This document shows positions 31,057-41,421 of a stretch of 64,000 nucleotides of DNA, in pieces. This stretch comes from CBDBND01 sp965262665 (GTDB taxonomy: Bacteria > Pseudomonadota > Alphaproteobacteria > Rhodospirillales > Rhodospirillaceae), in the NCBI GenBank assembly GCA_965262665.1, contig CBDHFR010000004.1:1240001-1304000 (forward strand), written 5' to 3'. The translations under genes and the position numbers were made by a program. Within the stretch, counting starts at the first letter, position 1; every line of letters starts with the position of its first letter. The notes beneath the pieces are model-generated. The model had not been told where the DNA came from. It saw only the letters and a program-made list of their open reading frames with translations, and searched no databases.

Positions 31057-33590
31057 CTACTTGGACTTCACTCTTGCCTTTCCGAAAGGCTTCATGAAGA
31101 CGTCCCGGATCTTGGCTGGGGTCAAATTCGCCTTACGGAGTGCAGCCTCGCACTGCTCTTGCAACGCTTCCGCTCCGCCACTCGCCCCAACCAGCTCAAT
31201 GAGAACGCCACGCAGTGCACTCACCATACTGTTGACATCGTCTAAGCGGAACGCGAAAGTGCCGACGGGCGTCGCCTTCTCGTCGGCAATGGCTTTCGGT
31301 AAAGTCGAGACTCTCACTGCCTCGCGGTCTGGATAAACCTCCTTGAACCAGTGCTCGGCCTCAAGCAGTTGGGCGTGGTCTTTCTTGTACAGCGGTTTGT
31401 CCTCGTCCTTATTGCTCTTGGCTTCGATCACGAAGTCGAACGCCCCGTCATTGCGCCAAAGAACGTCGGGTCCTACTCCATGAACCCTCTCGGGGCGCTC
31501 GGTGTCGAATCCGAGATAAGCGCCGAGCTTAGCCATTGCTTCTTCGTAGCGTGAGGTTGAAGCCTCGGGCACGAGATCGCTCACCGCCTCATCAAACTCT
31601 GCGACAATCGCTGCCCGATGTTCATACTCCAACAGACGCTTGACTATTGCGCGTGACTGCTTACTTGGGGCGGGACGCAACACGTAGGTCGGCCGCTTTC
31701 GCGGTGGGCTATGATTGTTGTTCACGGAGAAGGCCATGGTCAGAAGCTTTTGTCCCATGACCTCGTCCTCCATCTGATAGGCGATCCTAGCCGCTGCAGC
31801 TGCAAGCCAGGCCCTGCGCTGCTGATCGGGCGCCAACGCCTTGTCGTCCATCATCGTCTTGAGTGCCGCCAATGCCTTTTCGTATTGGCCAAGTCGCTGA
31901 TACTTGAATGCTTTGCGTTCGACCGCGGCTACTTTGAGGGCTATTTCGTCCAACGGGGCGGCGTGCGCGGCCTCAGACAGCTCCGAAGCATGATAGGCGA
32001 TCCAATCCACATCGCGTCTCAAGCACTTGAGGATAGTTTCCCTAACTTCTTCCGGCTTCGTCACCGCCTCGCTCACCTCCTGGCCCATCTTTAACTGGAC
32101 ACGTGTGCTGGCGGTCAGGGAATCCAGATTCTTTTTTCGGCCGATCCAGCCAACCAGCTTCGAGCCGACCAACATGATCACACAGTAGTCCGCGCCGCCC
32201 CGCGTTCCTCGGCCGATACCCTGCTCGATGCGCTGGGCGAGGAGCGAGTTGACGGCCGCATCCACCACGACATTCATGCGAAAAATATCGTAATTGGTTG
32301 TGCCCTGGGGAAGATTATCCATCACAAGAAAGCGGCAGGCATTGCCGGCGAGGTCGATGCCGTCGTAGCGATTGGCGAGCACTAGGGGGCCGTAGGTCTC
32401 ACCCTCCTGCATCGCAATCACCGTTTGGGAGACATCGTTGGTAGTCTCGGGATACTCGGCGATGTCAGTCCATTCCCTAGCAGCCGAACCTGAAGGGGAT
32501 AAGATTGCCACGCCGCGGTTCTCCTTGGCGAGCTTCACGGCGATGTCCTTTACCATGGGCAAGATTAGGTGTGCTGCCGAGCTTCATAACGCCTGGCACG
32601 AGGATCATGCGCTCGCCGACGCCGGCGAGCGACTCCGACGTGACCGGCTTAGCGATAGCCGTTTGTGACGCGCCGAAGGTGCGCACAATCTCGCTATCGT
32701 CAGCAATTGTCGCCGACATATATATGCGTCGCCCACAATCTTCGAATGTTGGCAACAGGTCGACTGGCGGGAAGATCGGCGTGATGCTCACGGAAGACCT
32801 GCTGAAGAGGCAATGGCAGACGTCAAGGTTGTCACGTAGAAATGGCCAAATGAATGGATTTACGTCGTCGACCTTTTTCTGAGAGATACTGCTGAATTTC
32901 GTCATGCTTGCGATGCCAAGCCCAACTCGGCACCTCAATAACGCCATAGTCCTTGCCACTTATAACATCCGCGAAAGCCCCTCTACGGTTGACTTCCCTA
33001 AAGGCGGGCCGGAAAAGGCCTGCGAGCTCCGTGTAGATTTCATTGTAATCGTTCGCAGCGATGGTCAGCGTGAAGGCTTCTCGAACCGATGATAGAGCAA
33101 CATGTGCATCATCCAGCACAATCGCGCCAACCTTCACTACTTCCCGTCCGGACCCACGTACGCCGAACTTGCTGCGGCCGTTAAACAGCGTCTGATAGGC
33201 TCCGACTAGAACGCTCTTGCCATCGTGAAACTCGGCTGGCAATGACTTGCTCTTCAAATAGCGGACAGTAGAGATAGCATATTCTTGACTCTTTGCGAGA
33301 ACCTGATCGACCAATTGGTTAGTCGGTGCGAGATAGAGCACGGGCTCGCTCGTCTCATTCATAACCGATTGTGCTATAAGCAGCGCGACGAGTGTCTTTC
33401 CGCCGCCAGTGTGCAACTTGACCACGATATCTTTGTTAGTTCTACGAGCAAACCAAGCGTCAAGTACTTCGGCTTGACTAGCGTACAGGTCGTTAATGCC
33501 GGGGGGTTTGGGCAGCGCGTTGAAAATTTCTCGCGGGTTGATTAGTTCGGGTTTGGCTTTCGCTTCTCTCAGCTTTTTTAAATCAACCAT
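31057..33590 (-). pseudogene. DEAD/DEAH helicase fused to a PD-(D/E)XK nuclease-like domain
   Basis: About 840 residues in three frame segments (33590-32832, ~32880-32530, 32562-31057). The N-terminal motor has Walker A HTGGGKTLVALLIA and a DDAH box (IVLDDAHVAL); the second motor half, XPD/DinG-like, has RRIYMSATIADDSEIVRTFG and motif VI QRIEQGIGRGTRGGADYC. After a helical middle region the C terminus has GPDVLW - FVIEAKS, the spacing of a PD-(D/E)XK nuclease core. Such helicase-nuclease fusions are frequent in anti-phage systems, but I do not recognise this as a named one. The two frame changes (near 32880 at an A/G run, near 32555) would abolish the product. Neighbours are the FRG gene and IS fragments. 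Confidence 0.75.
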
Positions 33591-33686
33591 GTATCCGCGC
33601 CCACGCTATTCTATTTCACGACATTTTGCTGAGTGTCTCCCATCAGCAACTGGCGAACAAGTCAGGGTATTTTGAGAATGGAGGCT
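33591..33686. other. Upstream region of the helicase gene
   Basis: About 95 bp ending at an IS6-type terminus; it should hold the helicase promoter on the minus strand. Confidence 0.4.
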
Positions 33687-33993
33687 GGCATTGTCAGACT
33701 AACTGGGCCGGACCTACAGAACCTTCCGTTGAGAACACTCAGGCTGCAAGTTGCTGCCACTCGGCCAGGGCAGCGGCTTGGTCTTGTTTGAAAATGTCTC
33801 GGCGGTTGAGATGGCGTTGGTGGTTGAAATGGTTGTGGATCGAGGCATGTATGGAGGCGAATTTCTGCAGGGTCCTGATGTTTCTGAACCGCGCTATTGC
33901 CCCTTCCCGTCGTCGGAAGGGCTGATGTGAATTTTCTGCCCGATTGTTCAACCAACGCTTGATCTCTGGTATTCCCCCCGAGAAGTGGTCCAC
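33687..33993 (-). mobile_element. IS6-family 3' fragment with one end
   Basis: The terminus GGCATTGTCAGACTAACTGG lies at 33690. The minus strand encodes the transposase C terminus (RWLNNRAENSHQPFRRREGA, then FRNIRTLQKFASIHASIHNH) with stop at 33739. The N-terminal part is missing; an IS6-type N-terminal fragment with a similar end is at 60478. Confidence 0.85.
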
Positions 33994-34206
33994 CGTAATG
34001 TTTAGGAAAACGGAGGATCAAAGATACCGACTACCGGCCCTGGAAACTATCGTCCCCATGGACTAAAGGCCTATCATGCACTAACAATCAAACTGGACCA
34101 CTCAACGGGGTGTCCGTCGTCAAAACATTTGGGACAAATGAGCGTGTTTTCTAACGGAGGATTTTGCTCATCTTGGTTGGCAGTTAAGCCGCCTGGCGTT
34201 GATGGT
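33994..34206. other. Gap between two IS remnants
   Basis: About 200 bp with no open frame of note; probably IS end sequence. Confidence 0.4.
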
Positions 34207-35160
34207 TCAAGCGGCGGTTTTGGATGGTGAGTTTTTGGTTTTTTGTCTCCTTTCGATGATTGCGGTGTCTCGCCCGAAGGAGGCGTCAGCGGGGGTGACG
34301 GTGCCGATACTCTCATGGTAGCGGTGGTTATTGTAGTGATCGACGCAGGCGCCGATCTGGTTTTCCAGATCACCCGGCAGGAAGTAGTTCTTAAGCAGGA
34401 TGCGGTGCTTCAGCGTTTGATGCCAGCGCTCGATCTTGCCTTGGGTCTGGGGGTGATGAGGTGCGCCGCGAACATGGTCTATTTTCAGATCCTCCAACCA
34501 TTCAGCCAGATCGCCGGAGACATAAGATGAGCCGTTGTCTGAGAGCAGCCTCGGCTTGTGGACGACTTTGGTCTGATCGCAGCCTGATGCTTTCAGTGCC
34601 AGGTTCAACGTCTCCGTCACATCATCGGCCCGCATGGTGGCGCACAGCTTCCAGGCGATGATGTAGCGCGAGAAGTCGTCCAGGATAGTCGACAGATAGA
34701 ACCAGCCCCAGCCGATGACCTTGAGAGAGGTGAAGTCGGTCTGCCATAGCTGGTCGGGCGCGGTGGCCTTATCATGGAACTCATCGGCGGCCTTGACGAC
34801 GACAACGGCTGGGCTGGTGATCAGGTCATGAGCCTTGAGCAGGCGGTAGACGGACGCTTCCGAGACGAAGGAGCCCTTGGTATCGGTAAACGTCACCGCC
34901 AGTTCCCTGGGCGACAGCTCCGGCTCATCCAGAGCCAGGTCCATGATCTGGTCGCGGATGTCGTCCGGGATACGGTTCCACACCCGGCGAGGACCACAGG
35001 GGTGGTCCTCAAGACCGGCTTCGCCGAAGGCCCGGTAGCGATCATACCATCTGTAGAATGTACGCGACGGAATGCCCAGCTTGTCCAGGGTGCGCCGGAC
35101 CGGCAAGTGGGAGTGTTCGACCAGGCGGATGATCTCCAGCTTCTCGGATGCGGGGTAATC
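34207..35160 (-). mobile_element. rve-type (IS3/IS481-like) transposase, 5' end truncated
   Basis: An open frame of about 318 codons, with the first usable start at 35106. N-terminal helix-turn-helix (KLEIIRLVEHSHLPVRRTLD, TFYRWYDRYRAFGEAGLEDH); DDE integrase core with LWQTDFTSL, LLSDNGSSY and GKIERWHQTLKHRI, all three acids present. Upstream of 35160 the frame meets a stop where family members normally have an ATG, so the 5' end seems lost. Terminal repeats were not identified. Confidence 0.75.
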
Positions 35161-35164
35161 CGTT

Positions 35165-35754
35165 AGTTAAGAGAATGATTAGCCTGCTGGTGGAAGTAGA
35201 ATTTTTATTCGAACATCAACAAGTTTCTCGTGGTCCTGAAAGGACATATTTACGCTATACGCCTCATGTTTCTGCTCTGATTTTAGGTCGCGCGTTTTCA
35301 CAGGGTCAAAAAGGTTTCTCAGCCAGACAGCTTGTAGACTTCATCGAGCGCAGGCCAGCAAAGCACCCAATTAGGCGCACAATAAACAGGGCACACGAAG
35401 GTCAAATTCAATGACCGTTGGTATTATATCCGCTTCTGACCCAAAGCGGACTTTTTGATCTTTTTGGAATAGCCAACACAATCGTCTCAACTGCAAACGA
35501 CTGCGCTAGAGATTGACATATCGATAGATCTTTTCGCTCTGCGCGATTACCTATCGAATACACCGGCTACGTCTTGGATCGGGGCTGAAAGAAAAACACT
35601 AAGCAACAGAGACGTTTAACTTGCAGATAAGTTTCATTCTTATTTCCATTAATATTTGTGCGGACAAATATTGTATTTGCCTAGTCTAAATTCATGCCCT
35701 TAAAATTAAAGACGGGCTCCTTCTTGGAGTACGGGGATTAAAACGGGGTAACTC
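35165..35754. other. Long region upstream of TBDR3
   Basis: 590 bp, AT-rich, without a convincing gene; a plus-strand frame ending at 35414 has no recognisable similarity. It contains the operator-like palindrome at 35651-35672. Confidence 0.45.
35651..35672. promoter_or_regulatory. 22-bp palindrome upstream of TBDR3, possible operator
   Basis: Two perfect 9-bp arms, AATATTTGT (35651-35659) and ACAAATATT (35664-35672), around a GCGG centre. It lies 82 bp before the TBDR3 start codon and is a plausible dimeric repressor site. The regulator is unknown; the match to a Fur box is not convincing. Confidence 0.5.
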
Positions 35755-38301
35755 ATGAGAAACCACCATAGGCTGTTATGGACGGCTGCTGCATTGCTGC
35801 TCGTTCCGGATTACTGGGCGACCGCCCAGGCTCAACAGTTATCTGTAGAAGAAATCGTCGTTACAGCGCGTAAGCGTGAAGAGCGGCTGTTGGAAATTCC
35901 ACTCGCCATCACCGCATTTACGGCACAGGACATTGAAGACGCAGGTTTTCGCGATCTCGCTGATATTTCCCTACAAACGGCTGGGCTTGATTTCTTCGCC
36001 CGTAGTGGCGGCCGGCCGGGCCGCGTCGACTCTCCCATGTCACTGCGCGGGGTATCGGGCGGTCAAGATCACTTACAGCCAACTTCGGTTTTTATTGATG
36101 GCATCTTCCTGCTTGGGGCTGCCAACACAATCGGTATTCAAGATTTGGAACGCGTTGAGGTTATCAAAGGGCCGCAGTCTGCGTTCTTCGGCCGTAATAC
36201 GTTCGCCGGTGCCATCAACTTCATCACTAAGAATCCGGATTTGAATGAATACGTGACCAAGGTCGATGCATCCGCTGCCACCTACGACAAATTTGATTTC
36301 AATATCCTTTCGTCGGGGCCCCTCGTAGAAGGCAAACTCGGTTTCCAACTTAACGCGCGATTAATGCAAAAGGGTGCCGAATGGACTGCCACCGACGGTG
36401 GTCCTTTAGGAGAGGAAACATCGAAATTCATCAGCGGCGTCTTGTACGGTGAACCGACCGATAATCTTTCCTTTAAGCTGCGTGCTTATTACCAAAAGGA
36501 TGAAGATAGTGCGCCGGTCATAGGACTCATTCGTGGCCGGTTTACCGACACGTGCTCCGGCACTTCGGTGGAACGTCTGGATACAGACGGAAATCCGGCG
36601 ACGTTCTTCCCCGTGCGAAGCCTCTGTGGTCCTGTGCCGAAATTTGGCTATATAGAACCGATTACGGGCCGCACATTGCTGTCGACCGAAACGTCGATGA
36701 AGCCCCCGTTGTTTGCTCAAGTGCGTCCGGGATTTGACACCACGGGAGCACTGTTCTTCGGGGCACAACCAAACTACTTGATAGATGTTCTGGGTGGAGA
36801 TGCCGGCGACCGTTACTTGGGAAAGAACGTCCCGGATCGTAATTCCTTTGGCATGACCCGCAATCAGATTCGCTTGGCCTTCAACGCGGACTATGAGTTT
36901 GACAATGGATACGTTGTCAATGTCCTGGCTGGCTATAACGACGCCCGCATGAGCATGTTGCGTGATTACGATTCAACGGATGGTCCGTGGTGGTATGCCG
37001 TTGACCCAAAATTTGCTCAGGATTGGAGTCTTGAAGCGCGGATCAATTCACCCCAGGACAAAAGATTGCGCTGGCTCGTGGGCACAACCCTTTACGATCA
37101 AACCTTCCTTAATAGTGGAGCAGGCGGTCTATTGGTCCAAGCGAGCTTCTTTTCTACTGCTGTAGGACCAAGGCTCACCGAATTGCCGCCAACGGCAGGC
37201 AACGAAGCCAAAGTCGCGGGTATATACGCGGCTGTGTCTTATGACATCACCGATGAGATCACTCTCGACTTGGAAAACCGGTATCTCGTGGACAAACGCA
37301 CCTTGCAGCAAGGGGGCATTGACGTCTCATCCAAGTTTAAAGAATGGACACCCCGCGTCATCTTGAGCTACCAGCCTTCGGAAGACACCAACATTTACGC
37401 CCAGTTCTCGCGAGGGACATTGCCGGGGACCACCAACGGTCTGGTCGCGGGCTGTAGTATGCAGGACTTCAGTGTCCCGTACACCAATCCCATTACGGGC
37501 CTGCAGTCAACCACATCAGAATGTGGTCAGATCGAAGAACAACTTCCGCCCGGTGCATTTTCGATCGCACCGCCAGCGCAGAGACTCAATTCCTATGAGG
37601 CTGGTTGGAAGCAGACGTTAATGGATGGCCGGGCCCGTTTCAATCTGATCGGCTGGTATTACGACTGGATGAATCGGCCTTTCGGTCTCAGTATTCAGTG
37701 GGTTCGCGATGCCGCTAACATTGCCGACCGTGATGGAATTCCCAACGACTTTCCAAACTCGCTCGGCGTGACGGTGCCCGGGAGTCAAAATCTTTGGGGC
37801 TTAGAATTCGAGTCCGGTTTTGCCATTACCGAAAATTGGGATACGCAACTCAATGTCGCTTGGTCTGGCAATAAATTTACCGAATTCCAGAGCACCGGAG
37901 CCGCCCAATTGCTTGGCTTTAGCAATCTGAAAGGTCTGGAGATTGGTGGTTATCCGGAATGGTCAGGAAACTTGGCGACCACCTATACCGATACGCTAAG
38001 AGGTGAATGGGACTGGTATGGCCGTGCTGATTTTCTCTATCGCGGGAGCTATTTTACGGAATCCCAAAACTTGGGCCGAGGGGATGACTACGTCATCACC
38101 AATGCTCGGCTCGGTCTTCAAAGAGAGGATTTGCGGGTTGAATTTTTCATCCGCAACCTGTTCCAAACCCAGACATGGAGACGGGCTTCAGGTGGGCTTG
38201 ATTTTTCCCATCCCACGTTCTCGTTTAATGCGTTCCGTGGCGTAACAGTGGTTCCTCAGGAAAAGCGGACGTTTGGCATAAGGACAAACATCACGTTCTA
38301 G
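35755..38301 (+). CDS. TonB-dependent receptor (TBDR3), intact
   Basis: 848 residues: signal peptide ending WATAQAQQ, VEEIVVTARKREERLLEIPL, plug with RVEVIKGPQSAFFGRNTFAG and INFITKN, and a barrel ending FGIRTNITF. Same class as TBDR1 and TBDR2. ATG at 35755 lies downstream of AACGGGGTAACTC, a moderate ribosome site. It sits within the ISAs1 cargo and is followed by a strong terminator that is now the target of the IS1595 transposon. The next gene beyond the transposon is the Tat-exported methyltransferase. The ligand is unknown. Confidence 0.92.
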   Translation: MRNHHRLLWTAAALLLVPDYWATAQAQQLSVEEIVVTARKREERLLEIPLAITAFTAQDIEDAGFRDLADISLQTAGLDFFARSGGRPGRVDSPMSLRGVSGGQDHLQPTSVFIDGIFLLGAANTIGIQDLERVEVIKGPQSAFFGRNTFAGAINFITKNPDLNEYVTKVDASAATYDKFDFNILSSGPLVEGKLGFQLNARLMQKGAEWTATDGGPLGEETSKFISGVLYGEPTDNLSFKLRAYYQKDEDSAPVIGLIRGRFTDTCSGTSVERLDTDGNPATFFPVRSLCGPVPKFGYIEPITGRTLLSTETSMKPPLFAQVRPGFDTTGALFFGAQPNYLIDVLGGDAGDRYLGKNVPDRNSFGMTRNQIRLAFNADYEFDNGYVVNVLAGYNDARMSMLRDYDSTDGPWWYAVDPKFAQDWSLEARINSPQDKRLRWLVGTTLYDQTFLNSGAGGLLVQASFFSTAVGPRLTELPPTAGNEAKVAGIYAAVSYDITDEITLDLENRYLVDKRTLQQGGIDVSSKFKEWTPRVILSYQPSEDTNIYAQFSRGTLPGTTNGLVAGCSMQDFSVPYTNPITGLQSTTSECGQIEEQLPPGAFSIAPPAQRLNSYEAGWKQTLMDGRARFNLIGWYYDWMNRPFGLSIQWVRDAANIADRDGIPNDFPNSLGVTVPGSQNLWGLEFESGFAITENWDTQLNVAWSGNKFTEFQSTGAAQLLGFSNLKGLEIGGYPEWSGNLATTYTDTLRGEWDWYGRADFLYRGSYFTESQNLGRGDDYVITNARLGLQREDLRVEFFIRNLFQTQTWRRASGGLDFSHPTFSFNAFRGVTVVPQEKRTFGIRTNITF

Positions 38302-38397
38302 AACAAACCTGAACAAGAAAATAGCATGACATTGAAGAACCCCTTTCAGACTTAGAACCCCTAAAATGAATAAGTCATCAATCGCACATGCCGTTGA

Positions 38398-38436
38398 AAG
38401 CGCCCAGGGTTTTAGTTAATCCTGGGTGCTTTTTTT
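38398..38436 (+). terminator. Terminator of TBDR3, target of the IS1595 transposon
   Basis: Stem AGCGCCCAGG/CCTGGGTGCT with a 12-nt loop, followed by T7. The T tract plus one G (38430-38437) is the 8-bp sequence duplicated by the IS1595 transposon (copy at 44334-44341). Confidence 0.9.
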
Positions 38437-38519
38437 GGGGGATTATATACACGGGTTGACTTAAAATTAGGTCGATGTGACCCTACAATCCTATAAACAT
38501 TAGGAATAGGGTCCATGTC

Positions 38520-38801
38520 ATGGCAGTAGAGTTCGTCCGGGTTAACGCTGTCCGCGCCTTTCTCTCTGCTCTTTCCATTGCATTAAAAGTTGCCTCCCGC
38601 CAGTCACGATATGGCGAACAACGGGATCTGTTTCTTTTGGTAGATTCGGAAATTCAACAGTTCTTTGAGTTGCTCCCGGATCATCAGAATCTAAACTCTG
38701 AAGAATTGAAGGACTTGAATCGGATTCGTGAGGGCCTTCGTTTGCTGTGTCGTGACGCGGACCTTGTGATGCTTGATCCTTCGAAGGAGACTCCGCAGTA
38801 G
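38520..38801 (+). CDS. Small passenger protein of unknown function
   Basis: 93 residues, mostly helical and acidic in the second half (DSEIQQFFELLPDHQNLNSE). No family recognised. ATG at 38520 follows GGAATAGGG at 14 nt. An overlapping minus-strand frame (38542-38871, MPKLPPATDATPEALVRALA) also has a ribosome site (GAGGG), so which strand is coding is not certain; composition favours the plus strand. It is the first gene inside the left end of the IS1595 transposon. Confidence 0.45.
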   Translation: MAVEFVRVNAVRAFLSALSIALKVASRQSRYGEQRDLFLLVDSEIQQFFELLPDHQNLNSEELKDLNRIREGLRLLCRDADLVMLDPSKETPQ

Positions 38802-38969
38802 GGCCATGACGAGCCAAAGCACGCACCAGAGCTTCTGGAGTTGCATCAGTAGCGGGCGGTAACTTTGGCATGATCAACCCTCGTCGCTGTATTGAATCCA
38901 CAATACATCCGATGGTTAACACAAGCAATTGACTGCCACAGTCTTTAAAATTTCTTGAGAATGTTGTAG

Positions 38970-39002
38970 AAAAACGCCGGGAGATAAACTCCCGGCGTTT
39001 TT
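38970..39002. terminator. Bidirectional terminator-like stem
   Basis: Perfect 14-bp stem (AAAAACGCCGGGAG/CTCCCGGCGTTTTT) with a 5-nt loop. It is 170 nt after the small plus-strand gene. Confidence 0.85.
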
Positions 39003-39070
39003 GCGTTCACCACAAACGCAGCTTCGGCTGGACACGCCTATGCTTTGTCTTAAATAAGACATTGATCTAA

Positions 39071-39977
39071 GAGTCGGTTTCGAAAGTCATGCGGCTCGGG
39101 CCAATCTGCGGACGAGGAGCATGACGGAGGCGGCGTAGAGGAAGGCGCGGGCCGAGGCGATGGTGGCCTCGAAGTCCTTTGCCAGTCGCCGGTTGCGGTT
39201 GATCCAGGCGAAGAAGCGCTCCACGACCCAGCGGCGCGGTTGGACGGCGAAGCCGACCTGATCGGGGCTTTTGCGCACGATCTCGACGGCGATCATGGTG
39301 GCCGTGGCGACCTTCTCGCCGGCGTAGCCGCTGTCGGCAAAGACCTTCTCGATGAACGGAAACGAGCCGCGTGAGGCGCACAGCAGCGGCCCGCCACCAT
39401 CGCGGTCCTGGATACTCGCCGGATGCGCCTCGAGCACGAGGCCGCGCCCGTCGGTGTCGACCAGCGCGTGGCGCTTGCGCCCCTTGATCTTCTTGCCCGC
39501 ATCGTAGCCGCGGGGGCCACCAGCCTCGGTCGTCTTGACGCTCTGGCTGTCGATAATCGCGCCGCTCGGGCTGGCCTCGCGTCCGACCCGCTCGCGATCG
39601 GCCATGACCAGAAAGTGGTTGATCTTCTCAAGGAGGCCGTCGTCGCGGAACTTAGCGAACCAGCGATAGATCGTGCCCCACGGTGGTAAATCGCTTGGCA
39701 GCAAGCGCCAAGGGCAGCCAGCCCGCATCACGTAGAAAATGCCGTTGACGATCTCTCGCATCGGCCATGACCGGGGCCGTCCCGTGCCATGAGCCGGAGG
39801 CAAATGAGGCTCGATCACAACCCACTCCGCAGCGGTCAAATCAGTCTGATAACGCAGCGCCTTGCGGCTATGCTGCTCTCGGGTGGTCGGCGTCCACATG
39901 GCGGCTCCAGATCGGTTTCAGCAACCTTCCTGGAATCACATCGACACCGGCCACTCAACCCCTTTCGAAACGGCCTC
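39071..39977 (-). mobile_element. IS5-family element, copy 2 (complete)
   Basis: 907 bp with the same ends as copy 1 and a TAA duplication (39068-39070, 39978-39980). It is inserted within the IS1595 transposon. Confidence 0.95.
39087..39899 (-). CDS. IS5-family transposase, copy 2
   Basis: 270 residues, intact, identical to copy 3 and one residue different from copy 1. Catalytic segments as in copy 1. Confidence 0.95.
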   Translation of the reverse strand: MWTPTTREQHSRKALRYQTDLTAAEWVVIEPHLPPAHGTGRPRSWPMREIVNGIFYVMRAGCPWRLLPSDLPPWGTIYRWFAKFRDDGLLEKINHFLVMADRERVGREASPSGAIIDSQSVKTTEAGGPRGYDAGKKIKGRKRHALVDTDGRGLVLEAHPASIQDRDGGGPLLCASRGSFPFIEKVFADSGYAGEKVATATMIAVEIVRKSPDQVGFAVQPRRWVVERFFAWINRNRRLAKDFEATIASARAFLYAASVMLLVRRLARAA

Positions 39978-40037
39978 TAAAGGACGGAGAGATAGACTGT
40001 CTTGCGATGGAAAATAAAAAAATAAAGGAAAAACTTT

Positions 40038-40235
40038 ATGAACAAACGCCCAAAAAAACCTAAATTCGAACCTGAAGTTGCTGCGTTAAAAGACGCTGGT
40101 GAGAAAAAGAGAAAAGCCAAGCGCCCTCCTATGACGCCGAAGGAACGCCAAGCACAATTAAAGCGTTCCAAGCCTTCGTTTCAGGTTCTTGGCTCTCCTG
40201 ATAGAGGTCAACAGACCAAGCCTAAGAAATCCTAA
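40038..40235 (+). CDS. Small Lys-rich passenger protein
   Basis: 65 residues, strongly basic (RPKKPKFEPEV, KKRKAKRPPMTPKERQAQLK). No family recognised; the charge suggests nucleic-acid binding but nothing more. ATG at 40038 follows AAAGGAAAAAC, a reasonable site. It is 14 nt before the next passenger gene, so the two are probably co-transcribed. Confidence 0.6.
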   Translation: MNKRPKKPKFEPEVAALKDAGEKKRKAKRPPMTPKERQAQLKRSKPSFQVLGSPDRGQQTKPKKS

Positions 40236-40249
40236 CGGAGAATCCTTCT

Positions 40250-40807
40250 ATGAGTAAATTTTTGGGGATAGGTGGTTGGCTCTTAATAGCGCTTCTGATT
40301 ATCATTTCCGCTTGGATATTATATGAATTTATTCAGTTTTTCAAAGCCGCTGACACAGACATTAAAGCAGCATTTATCGGCCTGTTTGGCGTCACGATTG
40401 CGGCTGCGGTTTCTCACTATTTCGCACAAAAACGTGAGATTGCTTCAAGACAATTTACTCAGAAGGCACAAGCGTTCGAGCGTTTCTTTGTAATCGTTTA
40501 CGACCTTATGAAAGATACAAAGAAAAACAAAAAACAGACGCGTCACAAATGGTCAGTCGAATGATGGCCGTCAAGAAAGACATGCTGATTTGGGGAAGTG
40601 GCGACTTACTTAAAGCGTGGAACGATTTTGAATTAGAAGGGGAGAAAGGAGAATTAGGTGATGTTCTTGGTTCGGTGGACAGAGTGTTTCGAGCTATAAG
40701 ATAAAGAACTGGGGCACCGGGACATGTTATTGAGGGAAGGTGATTTAGTAAAATGGTTGGTCATGCAGTCTGATCACTCAATGGTTGACGAAAAGATGAA
40801 GAAATAA
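40250..40807 (+). pseudogene. Membrane protein of unknown function, frameshifted
   Basis: ATG at 40250 after CGGAGAATCC. Two membrane segments (GGWLLIALLIIISAWILYEF and AAFIGLFGVTIAAAVSHYFA) are followed by a cytoplasmic helical tail. The first frame ends at 40564, but the tail continues in another frame (MMAVKKDMLIWGSGDLLKAW, GDVLGSVDRVFRAIR) and, after a further change at ~40700, in a third (RDMLLREGDLVKWLVMQSDH, stop 40805-40807). Total about 185 residues. The overall design, two helices and a soluble tail, is seen in some phage-exclusion proteins, but no family is recognised. Confidence 0.6.
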
Positions 40808-40820
40808 CGGGAATAACTTC

Positions 40821-41069
40821 ATGGCCGACAGAACACCAACAGACGCCGAAAATATAAGATCAATTCTTATGGAAAGCCCAGACTCTTCAGGCCTTGTTAA
40901 GGCTAGAGAAATAAAGACTCAATACATACGAGACGCGAATGAGAACGGTTAAGCTGATTGGACCGACCTAAAAGACTCCCTACGAAACATATCTGAAAAG
41001 CTCGCCGACAGCGGCGATCCAAAGGAAAAGAAAGTATCCGATCTAATAGAAGAATATCTGATTGGTTAG
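40821..41069 (+). pseudogene. Small passenger gene with an internal stop
   Basis: ATG at 40821. One frame of 83 codons with a TAA at codon 44 (40950-40952): first part ADRTPTDAENIRSILMESPD, second part DLKDSLRNISEKLADSGDPK, ending DLIEEYLIG. It looks like a small helical protein. Family unknown. It follows the membrane gene by 13 nt, completing a three-gene run (40038, 40250, 40821). Confidence 0.55.
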
Positions 41070-41173
41070 TGAATTATAGGGGAATGCTGAAAGGTTGGAT
41101 AATTCCCAGAGGGATTGTTAAGTATATAGCCCTTATTGGTTTAGCTGGTAACCAACCAGCTTAAACCGAGCCT

Positions 41174-41374
41174 CTCACTTGTTTTGGTGCTCACGTTTCC
41201 ATTGGCTGTAAAAAATATTTCATGGAAACACGGGTTTGAAAAGTCCCGTCATTGCTATTGATGTAGAAATTTTTGAGAATCCTCCGGTTCCTTAGGTCCA
41301 AACTCGGGAACAGGCGCCGGATCCGGCAACCCATTTATTCAATTGGTAGCCCCGCCTGAGTGGGTCAGGCGGGG
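41174..41374 (+). ncRNA. Candidate structured RNA, module A
   Basis: A ~200-nt block homologous to 42286-42486. Shared boxes in order: CTCACTTGTTTTGGTGCTC, CCATTGGCT, an AT-rich stretch with a stem (GTTTCCAT/ATGGAAAC), GGTCCAAAC closed by GTTCC/GGAAC, CAGGCGCCGGATCCGGCA, and a terminal hairpin CCCCGCCTGA/TCAGGCGGGG. The stems are kept in module B by different bases. There is no open frame. It may be an RNA gene or a leader of unknown function. Confidence 0.5.
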
Positions 41375-41421
41375 TTCTCAATCCGTAAACGATAATTCTC
41401 TTGATTAAGAGGTTGCCCCAG

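Noticed and set aside
38542..38871. Minus-strand gene MPKLPPATDATPEALVRALA
   Set aside because: It has a ribosome site, but the second half is low-complexity and looks like antisense; the plus-strand frame has better protein character. Kept only as an alternative.
41300..41340. tRNA-like T-arm and acceptor (GGTCCAAAC region)
   Set aside because: The T-stem does not pair properly and no anticodon or D arm is found; treated instead as part of the structured module.
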